In this document: positions 15,701 to 22,039 of the stretch, in pieces
How the letters are laid out: each line of letters starts with the position of its first letter
How positions within the stretch are numbered: position 1 is the stretch's first letter
Source: Hellea sp.
Lineage (GTDB): Bacteria; Pseudomonadota; Alphaproteobacteria; Caulobacterales; Maricaulaceae
Assembly: GCA_020628425.1 (NCBI GenBank)
Contig: JAHDEZ010000030.1
Coordinates: forward strand, 1 to 33,177
Reading direction: 5' to 3'
Length of the DNA: 33,177 nt
Program-made: the position numbers and the translations under genes
Notes under the pieces: model-generated
Told to the model about the DNA's origin: nothing
The model's input: only the letters and a program-made list of their open reading frames with translations
Database searches by the model: none

Positions 15701-17905
15701 TTTGACACGAGTATTACTGAAGGCCGCTTGACCCATTATAATCGTCGATTGACGGGCCTTAAGGGTGAATATCTCGGAGAGACTTTACAGGTTCAAGGCT
15801 TTGTCGCCGAAACAAATCAAGGGTTTGCGAAGGATGAAATTCCGGCGGACGGGACAAGCGGAACATATCAACTTTCCAATCAGCGTGTCCTTGCACAGTC
15901 TGAAACCATTACCGTTGAAACCCGGGATCGCAATCGCCCCGACGTAGTTTTGGAAAGCCGGACACTTGTGCGATATCTGGACTACACGCTAGACTATCTG
16001 ACAGGGCAGTTGATTTTCCGATTACCCGTGGATGTTAGCGATGCTTCCTTTAATCCCAATGTCATCATCGTGGATTACGAAACCGCAGAAGACGCTGAGC
16101 GAAATCTCACAGCGGGTGGGCGCATTCAACTGGATATGGGCAAAGTTCAGGTGGGGACCAGCTTTGTCAAAGAAGAAGGCAGTGGTACGGCAGCAGGCAC
16201 AGAGGGCTATATGGTTGGTGCCGATATTGTTGCTCAGGTCACTGATAATACGGAAGCCCGTTTAGAATATGCCATAACCGATAATCGGACTTCGGGTACG
16301 GCACCCGTTCAATCTACAGCTATGCTTGCAGAGGTCATTCATACGTCTGAGCGTCTGTCAGCTGAGGCTTATTACCGTGAAGAAGAGCCTGAATACGGTT
16401 TGGGTCATACAAATTCCAACACAGCCGGATTTCGCCGCTATGGTGCAAAAGCAGCCTTGAGGGTCAATCAATTTGAGGATGAGAAAACGGGACGTCGCGG
16501 TTCACAAACCCTCGAAGCCACAGCGTATCACGAAGATAACCTTCAGACGGGAAGTTCGCGCGATACAGCTGAGTTTACTTTCAATCATGAGGCCGATCGT
16601 CTGAAAGCGTCTGCTGGTATTCGGGCCAGTCGTGATGATTTGGTATCTGGGGAGGAACGGGAATCTGTCTTGGCGATTGCCTCGGCCAGTTTGCAGGTTC
16701 CGAAATATGGCGCGACCATTCATCTTGCCCATGAGCAACCGCTTTCCGGAGAGGGTGAAGTCACAAACTTCCCACGTCGTACAACCGTCGGTATTGATAA
16801 ATCCGTTGCCAGTAAGGCGACCGTTTCTGTCCGACATGAACTTCTGGATGGTCAGACTGAAGACGGAAATGATTATATAGCGCAAAATACCGTTGTTGGT
16901 GTTTCTGTTTCGCCTTGGAATGGTATGGCTGTGACGGCCTCTTCGGATTTGTTGACGAATGACAGCGGTCGTCGATTGGGCGGCACGATTGGACTCGATC
17001 AACAAGTCAAAATTGACAAGAATGTCAGTGCATCTATCGGCGTAACCAATCGTCAAATAATGGACCAAACGGCCGAATATGTTGACGTCTCAGCGGATGG
17101 TGCGGTTTCGCCACTCGAAAAAAATGAAGACTTCACATCGGCCTATGTTGGTCTGGCCTATAACTCGGAAGTCACAAGCGCATCTGCACGTATCGAAACT
17201 CGACTGACAAGCGAAGCCGACACATTTATTGGCTCATTGGCAGCTGCCAGAGAACTGTCTGAAGATCTGTCTGTCGCAGCGGCCGTAAGAGCTGTGGATA
17301 CAGATCCCAACAATGTCATAGCGGGTGACTATTCACGTATTGAAGGTCGGATCGGAACGGCCTGGCGACCAAGAGGAGAGGAACTGGTCATTCTGGACCG
17401 CCTGGATGTTTCCCATGAATCCACCGAGACGGGCGGCAGCCGCACTAAGATTGTCAACAATCTTGCGTCTAATGTGATGATTGATGAGCGCTGGCAGCTT
17501 TCAGCAAATTACGGCGCAAAATATGTCAGTCAGAACATAGCCGGTCAGAACCTGTCCAATATGACCCATTTGGTTGGGCTCGAGACCCGGTTTGACGTAA
17601 CAGATAAAATTGATCTAGGGCTATCGGGCTCTGCTCTGATAAATGGCGATGAAACTCAATATAGCTTTGGGCCCTCTATCGGCATTTCTCCAGTTGATAA
17701 TGTTTGGGTCAGCGCCGGCTACAATTTTGAGGGTTTCAAAGACAAGGATTTTGAGGCGGCTGAATATAGCCGCGAGGGTGTTTATATTAAACTGCGTATC
17801 AAGTTTGATCAGAACAGCGCGCGTGGACTGTTAAATCAAATCTCACCAGATTTTGATACGGTTGGAACTGAAGGCATTGCACCAACGGCCCTGTCGACCC
17901 CATAA
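12782..17905 (+). CDS. giant surface protein: Cna-B/SdrD-like and DUF11 modules on a C-terminal outer-membrane beta-barrel
   Basis: A 1707-residue exported protein. The signal peptide is about residues 1-29 (VVAHA|DN). An N-terminal DUF11-like start (AEISYTVG, 40-62) and a beta-domain (about 70-170) come first. A first SdrD/Cna-B-like domain at about 255-365 contains GGFTFPTVEGGDYIIEV. A DUF11 repeat at about 371-490 starts DLVISKTADRSYGD. A second SdrD-like domain lies at about 504-610 (SDPDGLFHFEGVVEGTH). Two Ig/invasin-like segments follow at about 661-735 and 752-855. From about 861 to 1676 the sequence alternates short turns with amphipathic strands and ends in an aromatic-terminated last strand (VYIKLRIKF), the pattern of an outer-membrane barrel. 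About 30 residues trail after it. It probably anchors or exports the other two DUF11 proteins; this is inference. It is not a classical autotransporter, since the barrel region is far longer than 300 residues. Confidence 0.8.
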   Translation: MGRSQKHITAFAALTTGVLVLNGGVVAHADNFGTVVPNIAEISYTVGTEQHTVVTNEVVFTVQAPVDNNPTIEFFRYAPNASAPLQAFLNGSEYAPSGDLNGPFTDTGEPLNTGTLLDLSGPVPVIPTNSYLSGELMFVRVTDSGANQNSAEIDTLVITVEAENGDIIVLRLYESGPDTGEFWAYMQSSNTATAQHDAVITAANNDELTATYEQVFAEPGSVGGSSKTRVVVDVASVNPQNTVFDSVSGAPINGATITLFQSDGSDANVFGVDGFSEFPSTVVSGETITDSSGLNYVQGDGGFTFPTVEGGDYIIEVIPPEGYNFASLLPPDVIDQNTGAGYFLVDGSFGLPFTLTDTGLVRFDIPLDPVSDLVISKTADRSYGDIGDYINYTVTVQNAGQAMVPIEVHDTLPLGFRYIEGTSQRDELSITDPDISDDASLLTYPMGLVAPGETITLSYALQIGPGAHLGDAVNAAVIRDGNGNALSNVARASIQLREDLLRSTSTIIGRVTENSCEEDKDWARDIHRGDGVEGVRLYMETGAYAVSDPDGLFHFEGVVEGTHVVQVDEETLPQGYEIMVCEANSRYAGKGHSKFVDVQGGGLWRANFYLKQTGEITQEAAIDVFNDTKEYKNFDQDWLNTQDDSVAWVYPETTRTPSKPSVNIGIKHPINGRVELVLNGKTVPAVNLAGRDSNADQTVMISRWRGVDILDGQNHFKATVKDVNGNVLDVLENDIWFVRNIARAHAVPDRSVLVADGRTAPELAIRLEDESGRPVHSGRIATIDVEQPYRLYDETGEKRLQEQSLDLVAPLSARQELSVGPDGLAMVKLEPTLKTGKVTVIVTLDNGRKVPLYLYLEPEKRDWIIVGLAEGTAGYQTIKDNSISLTDSDSDTFDDGRVAFFAKGLIKGNWLMTLAVDTDKRRGGRDTDFASEIDPDAYYTLYGDRSYQELEAQSRSPLYLKLEKRTGYALFGDFDTSITEGRLTHYNRRLTGLKGEYLGETLQVQGFVAETNQGFAKDEIPADGTSGTYQLSNQRVLAQSETITVETRDRNRPDVVLESRTLVRYLDYTLDYLTGQLIFRLPVDVSDASFNPNVIIVDYETAEDAERNLTAGGRIQLDMGKVQVGTSFVKEEGSGTAAGTEGYMVGADIVAQVTDNTEARLEYAITDNRTSGTAPVQSTAMLAEVIHTSERLSAEAYYREEEPEYGLGHTNSNTAGFRRYGAKAALRVNQFEDEKTGRRGSQTLEATAYHEDNLQTGSSRDTAEFTFNHEADRLKASAGIRASRDDLVSGEERESVLAIASASLQVPKYGATIHLAHEQPLSGEGEVTNFPRRTTVGIDKSVASKATVSVRHELLDGQTEDGNDYIAQNTVVGVSVSPWNGMAVTASSDLLTNDSGRRLGGTIGLDQQVKIDKNVSASIGVTNRQIMDQTAEYVDVSADGAVSPLEKNEDFTSAYVGLAYNSEVTSASARIETRLTSEADTFIGSLAAARELSEDLSVAAAVRAVDTDPNNVIAGDYSRIEGRIGTAWRPRGEELVILDRLDVSHESTETGGSRTKIVNNLASNVMIDERWQLSANYGAKYVSQNIAGQNLSNMTHLVGLETRFDVTDKIDLGLSGSALINGDETQYSFGPSIGISPVDNVWVSAGYNFEGFKDKDFEAAEYSREGVYIKLRIKFDQNSARGLLNQISPDFDTVGTEGIAPTALSTP

Positions 17906-17906
17906 G

Positions 17907-19319
17907 TCAGCCGGTCGCTTCCTTGGTAGCCAGACGAATATCAGCACCCAGATCCATCACAAAACGAATAGCGTCAAAAAGGCCTTTGGCGCCAACAGGT
18001 TTGGTCAGGAATAAATCAACACCGGCCATCATGCATTTAGCATTAGTTTCAGCAGATGTGTCGGCGGTGATAGCAATGATCGGGACATCTTTGAAATGGG
18101 TCTGAGAGCGGCGGATCGCCCGTGTGGTTTTTATGCCGTCCAGACCGTTCATTCTGACATCCATAAGCACCAGATCATAACGGGTTTTTGCCAGAGTTTC
18201 GAGTGCGTATTGTCCGTCATCAATACAGTCAATTCTGCAGCCTTCCGGACGCAGGAATGTCGAAAGGACTTCCTGACTGTGTTTGTCATCTTCAATGATA
18301 AGAACCCGCTTTCCAGATAGCGAACCCGCGCTAATCGGTTTTGTTGTCACATCACTACTGGACTCTTTGGCGGACATAACCATTGCAACTCTAGATGGAA
18401 ATGAAATGGATGCCTCTGTTCCTTTTCCGAGAACGCTTTTAAGGTGAAGCTGCCCTTTCAATTGTTTAGAGAAACCACGTGCTGCCAAAATATTGGCTTG
18501 TTCCAGATTTTGTGGTTTCATGTCTGAAGATGGTGAATTAATTTGAGTTTTGAAAACAGGGTCAAACCCGTGTCCTGTATCCGCGACGATAATTTTTATG
18601 GTCCAGTCATACTCTTCTTTGTTTTCACCTGTGACATGTAGATGGATACGACCATTTTGGGTAAGATTACGGCTGTTCGTCAAAAGAGAGTTGATGGCCT
18701 TCTTGAGTGGTAGCGGATCCAGAAACAGACAATTGGGAACGTTTTCATCAAGGAAACAAGTAAATTGCACGCCTTCTTTAGACAAGAGAGAAGACCATTT
18801 CCGTTTCTTTGATCGGATCAAATCTGTGAAGTTGACGGTCGCTGGTTGAGGCGCGGTTTCAAATAGATTTGGGTTATTTAAAAATCTGGCGTTGTCGATC
18901 AAAAGAGATGTGTCGCTGGCTGCGGTGAGAATGCGTTCGCCGTAATTTTTAATTTCTCTGGACGGGGCGGTCTTGGCAATGATTTCGGATAGCCGTGAGA
19001 CAATGTCGATTTTCTCAGACAGAGCTTCATCCATGAAAAGCGGGAGATCAAATGCGACGCCTTTTGCGTCCGTCATTTCCTGGGTTATCGAATTTGTCAG
19101 CTCCGCCTGTTTGGTGTTGTCTTCGGCGCCAACCGGAGCTGAAGTGCCTTTCTCGGCGGGTTCGACAGGATCCTTGGTAAGGTCAGTAGGCTGGTATTCT
19201 TCAATAGGGGATTGTTTGCGTCGAATCATGGCCCATAATACCAACAGCAAAATCAATGACGTTATGGCAATGACAATTGCCAATCGTGTGGGTGTGGACA
19301 AATTTTCCAGTCCCAGCAC
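17907..19319 (-). CDS. membrane hybrid histidine kinase-like protein lacking the phosphoacceptor His
   Basis: A 470-residue protein. One membrane segment lies at residues 12-32, followed by a Pro/Glu-rich linker. A helical region at about 88-145 lies where the dimerisation/phosphoacceptor domain should be, but no His occurs before H226. A HATPase_c domain at about 195-310 has N215 of the N box, D247-x-G249-x-G251 and G298-x-G300-T301. A C-terminal receiver (about 336-458) is complete: E343-D344-D345, phosphoacceptor D387 in LVLMDVRM, T418 and K440. The start is GTG (19317-19319) with GGGGGGAG just upstream. It may act as a pseudokinase that binds a partner, as DivL does in Caulobacter, with output through its receiver; this is inference. 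Its stop lies one base from the stop of the barrel protein on the other strand. Confidence 0.85.
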   Translation of the reverse strand: MLGLENLSTPTRLAIVIAITSLILLLVLWAMIRRKQSPIEEYQPTDLTKDPVEPAEKGTSAPVGAEDNTKQAELTNSITQEMTDAKGVAFDLPLFMDEALSEKIDIVSRLSEIIAKTAPSREIKNYGERILTAASDTSLLIDNARFLNNPNLFETAPQPATVNFTDLIRSKKRKWSSLLSKEGVQFTCFLDENVPNCLFLDPLPLKKAINSLLTNSRNLTQNGRIHLHVTGENKEEYDWTIKIIVADTGHGFDPVFKTQINSPSSDMKPQNLEQANILAARGFSKQLKGQLHLKSVLGKGTEASISFPSRVAMVMSAKESSSDVTTKPISAGSLSGKRVLIIEDDKHSQEVLSTFLRPEGCRIDCIDDGQYALETLAKTRYDLVLMDVRMNGLDGIKTTRAIRRSQTHFKDVPIIAITADTSAETNAKCMMAGVDLFLTKPVGAKGLFDAIRFVMDLGADIRLATKEATG

Positions 19320-19464
19320 AGTACTCCCCCCTTTTGGTCCCTTACGGGCCTTTTATTCAACGAATCAGTTCGCAGAATCGTTAGTGAGTGTTAATAAATT
19401 ATGGATTCCGGTCAACGGGAGGAAAGCTCGGCTGCACTTTGTCTAGGATCCGATGATTTAGGGC

Positions 19465-19492
19465 TTGGTTGCGTCGGGTGGAATGCTATAAC
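19465..19492 (+). promoter_or_regulatory. probable promoter with extended -10
   Basis: TTGGTT (19465-19470), a 16-base spacer and TGCTATAAC (19484-19492), the last containing both the TG extension and a 5/6 match to TATAAT. The expected start lies at about 19499, giving a short leader with GAGGGA before the ATG at 19513. Confidence 0.5.
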
Positions 19493-19512
19493 GCGCGCAA
19501 AATGAGGGAATT

Positions 19513-20028
19513 ATGAGTAAAAACCGCCGAGAAGAGTTGGCCAAGGCTGCAGAAGTCTACGGCAGTCGCAGTTTTGATAATTATGCGCAAATAAGATCGG
19601 TTGCAGAACAGATCCGTAATTCTTTGTGTCACTTCCTGGATGAAGGTGATGAATGTGTTTTCCTGGTGCCCCCTCAAGGGCCATTCATGGCGCAGAATTA
19701 TCGCTCGATGGCCTTTTCTGTCGCAGGTACAGGTTTTCTGCCGTTAGAGCCCATCAGTTTTGGTCTGGCGGTCAATATTTCCGGAGACGGTGACTATATG
19801 CGACTGGTCATGACCTGCCGGAAAGAAGGTGAGAAGATGTTCATAATGATGGAGAACGCGCTAACCTTCGAAGTTGATCTACCAATAGATGACAAAGCGC
19901 TCAATGAAATCAACGAAGCGATCTATCAACATCTATTTAGCTGGTTTACGGACCGCGTTCGTCAATATGATGACGGCCAGTATGGAACTGGTGACATTGG
20001 ATTTGATATTCAACGTATAGACGACTAA
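19513..20028 (+). CDS. conserved hypothetical protein, possibly YbjN-like
   Basis: A 171-residue soluble protein with no signal peptide or membrane segment. It is alpha/beta, with a basic N-terminus (MSKNRREELAKAAE), a central sheet (about 45-125) and an acidic C-terminus ending DIQRIDD. The alternation resembles small YbjN or type III secretion chaperone-like folds, but I do not recognise a specific family and give no function. The ribosome-binding site GAGGGA followed by ATT-ATG is identical in form to that of the downstream antiporter gene. The gap to that gene is 36 bases and contains a 12-bp palindrome, so co-transcription is plausible. Confidence 0.75.
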   Translation: MSKNRREELAKAAEVYGSRSFDNYAQIRSVAEQIRNSLCHFLDEGDECVFLVPPQGPFMAQNYRSMAFSVAGTGFLPLEPISFGLAVNISGDGDYMRLVMTCRKEGEKMFIMMENALTFEVDLPIDDKALNEINEAIYQHLFSWFTDRVRQYDDGQYGTGDIGFDIQRIDD

Positions 20029-20038
20029 TTTAGAAATA

Positions 20039-20050
20039 TTCCAATTGGAA
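20039..20050. repeat. 12-bp perfect palindrome upstream of the antiporter gene
   Basis: TTCCAATTGGAA lies between the hypothetical gene and the antiporter gene, 15 bases before the ATG. It is a possible operator or simply chance; no matching copy was noticed elsewhere in the window. Confidence 0.35.
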
Positions 20051-20064
20051 CAATAGAGGGAATT

Positions 20065-21960
20065 ATGGCTGGAGCTGCTGCCGATACCGCACATCACGTT
20101 GTTAACATGCTGCCTTTCAAGATCGCCTTGATAGGTGCCCTGGGCATAGGGGCTCAATGGCTGGCCTGGAAGCTTCAGAGACCAGCAATTGTACTGATGG
20201 CGATTGCCGGGTTGATATTCGGACCTCTATTGGGAGCTATACTTGACTTCAATATCTGGGAACCTGTTAAAAATGGGCTCTCAATGTTCCATCTGGACCC
20301 TGAAGCGGATTTTGGTGATGTTTATCGTCCCATGATTGGCCTGGCTGTGGCCATTATCCTGTTCGAAGGCGGGATGACGCTCAGATTCAAGGATTTAGGT
20401 GACTCCGCCCATGCGGTTGGAAGAATGGTGCTCCTGGCCGGGCCCATAGCCTGGCTTTTGGGAACCTATGCTGCTCGCTACATTGTAGATCTACCTTGGG
20501 ATATCGCAGCCATGGTCGGTGGCCTGTTTGTCGTGACGGGACCAACCGTGATCATGCCGCTATTAAGACAAGCCCACCTTAAGAAACGTCCAGCCAATAT
20601 CCTGAAATGGGAAGGCATTGTAAATGACCCGGTTGGGGCTTTATTTGCGGTCGGTGGATATGAATTTATCCGTTTCACGCAGGAAGGGGCCAACATGGCT
20701 CTGGCTTTTGGGCAATTGATTTTTATCGCCATTATGGGCGGTATTGTTGGTGTCATATCCGGTTGGGGACTTGCTCAGGCTTTTAAGCGTGGACTTATTC
20801 CTGAATATCTTAAGGCGCCAGTTGTACTGGTCTGGGTTTTGGCCATTTATGTTCTGGCAAATCTCTTGGCACCTGAAACTGGTCTCTTGGCGGTAACGGC
20901 TCTGGGTATGACTATGGCAAATACAAAGTTTGCCTCCATGGTCGAAATGCGCCGTTTCAAGGAAACCATTGCGATTATGCTTGTTTCTGGCGTCTTCGTT
21001 CTATTGACCGCAACATTGACCCCTCCTGTCTTGAAAGGGTTCTTCTCCTTCAAGATCATTGGATTTGTTCTTGCGATGATGCTGGTGGTTAGACCGATTG
21101 CGGTGATAATCTCGACTTTTTGGTCTGGTATTTCCATCAAAGAAGCTTTGTTGGTTTCATTCATCGCCCCCCGCGGTATTGTTGCCGTTGCGGTGGCAGG
21201 TCTGTTCGCACTTGAGCTTCAGGCCATTGGTCGCCCTGAAGGCGCTATTTTCGTAACGCTTGCTTTTGCTCTTGTTTTTGCAACTGTGTTGTTTGCCGGA
21301 TTTGCCATTGGACCATTGTCAAAAGCTCTGGGTTTGTCATCTGATCATGGCGACGGCGTTTTAATCGTTGGTGCGAACCCATGGTCTTTGGGCTTGGCTA
21401 AGGCTTTGACGGATATGGGTGTTGGCGTACTTGTCGCCGATACAAATTGGCGACGATTGCGCGGCGCGCGTATTGAAGGTTTCGCGACTTTCTACGGTGA
21501 AGTCCTCTCAGAGAATGCCGATTATCGCCTCGACCATTCGGCCTTTAATCATATCATCGCGGCGACACCCAATGACGCCTATAATGCGCTTGTTTGTGTG
21601 GAGTTTGCACCTGAACTGGGTCGTCACCGAGTCTTCCAGGTTTCGGGTCATGATAAGAGCGACAGGGATAGTGAAACCATTGCCTTTACGTCGCGCGGGC
21701 GGACATTGTCTTCGCGCGGTCGCAGCTTTGACGCCTTAACGCGCGACTGGTGGAGTGGCTGGCGCTTTAAAGCAACCAATGTTTCCGAAGAGTATCCGAT
21801 GTCTTCACTGTTGGAAGAGCGCGGTGAAGATGTGGATATTATGCTGATCAAACGCGACTCCGGTCTGGAATTTGTCCAACCTGGCAAAGGCGGCAAAACA
21901 GATAAGGGTACGGTGCTGACCTATGGCCCTGTCAAAAATCGAGCCGCTGAGGCCAAGTAA
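20065..21960 (+). CDS. CPA1-type Na+(K+)/H+ antiporter with RCK-like C-terminal domain
   Basis: A 631-residue inner-membrane protein with about 12 hydrophobic segments between residues 18 and 425. Family features include an ILFEGGMTLRF segment after the third membrane span, VVTGPTVIMPLLR, and the ion-binding Asn-Asp pair N187-D188 in WEGIVNDPVGAL, typical of electroneutral CPA1/NhaP exchangers. Residues about 430-540 form a Rossmann-like TrkA-N/RCK-type domain (VLIVGANPWSLGLAKAL, then VLVADTNWRRLRGA), suggesting gating by nucleotide. The length with this tail is usual for the subgroup. The start has GAGGGA 9 bases upstream. The gene is followed by an intrinsic terminator. It likely serves pH and Na+ homeostasis, fitting a marine habitat; which ion is used cannot be read from sequence. 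Confidence 0.9.
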   Translation: MAGAAADTAHHVVNMLPFKIALIGALGIGAQWLAWKLQRPAIVLMAIAGLIFGPLLGAILDFNIWEPVKNGLSMFHLDPEADFGDVYRPMIGLAVAIILFEGGMTLRFKDLGDSAHAVGRMVLLAGPIAWLLGTYAARYIVDLPWDIAAMVGGLFVVTGPTVIMPLLRQAHLKKRPANILKWEGIVNDPVGALFAVGGYEFIRFTQEGANMALAFGQLIFIAIMGGIVGVISGWGLAQAFKRGLIPEYLKAPVVLVWVLAIYVLANLLAPETGLLAVTALGMTMANTKFASMVEMRRFKETIAIMLVSGVFVLLTATLTPPVLKGFFSFKIIGFVLAMMLVVRPIAVIISTFWSGISIKEALLVSFIAPRGIVAVAVAGLFALELQAIGRPEGAIFVTLAFALVFATVLFAGFAIGPLSKALGLSSDHGDGVLIVGANPWSLGLAKALTDMGVGVLVADTNWRRLRGARIEGFATFYGEVLSENADYRLDHSAFNHIIAATPNDAYNALVCVEFAPELGRHRVFQVSGHDKSDRDSETIAFTSRGRTLSSRGRSFDALTRDWWSGWRFKATNVSEEYPMSSLLEERGEDVDIMLIKRDSGLEFVQPGKGGKTDKGTVLTYGPVKNRAAEAK

Positions 21961-21974
21961 CAAACACCTTTAAA

Positions 21975-22003
21975 AAGCCCCCTTTACGGGGGCTTAATTA
22001 ATT
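21975..22003 (+). terminator. intrinsic terminator after the antiporter gene
   Basis: An 8-bp stem, AAGCCCCC (21975-21982) with GGGGGCTT (21988-21995), and a TTTAC loop, followed by a mixed AT tail. The T-tract is interrupted, so efficiency is uncertain. It separates the antiporter from the penicillin-binding protein gene. Confidence 0.7.
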
Positions 22004-22019
22004 TCGGTCATGGACAGGG

Positions 22020-22034
22020 TTAATGTGTGATTAA
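22020..22034 (+). promoter_or_regulatory. perfect CtrA-type box next to the PBP start codon
   Basis: TTAA at 22020-22023 and TTAA at 22031-22034 with seven bases between and a following C, matching TTAA-N7-TTAAC. It ends 5 bases before the ATG at 22040, where a ribosome-binding site would be expected; no such site is visible. If bound by CtrA it would most simply repress. The match is seen; binding is inferred. Confidence 0.5.
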
Positions 22035-22039
22035 CTCTG

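Noticed and set aside
15364-17905. Classical type V autotransporter domain at the end of the 1707-residue protein
   Set aside because: The strand-rich region is about 800 residues, far beyond the usual 250-300, and about 30 residues follow the last strand.
19381-19400. CtrA-like TTAG/TTAA pair upstream of the hybrid kinase gene
   Set aside because: The spacing is N6 and one half-site is wrong, so it is not better than chance in AT-rich DNA.
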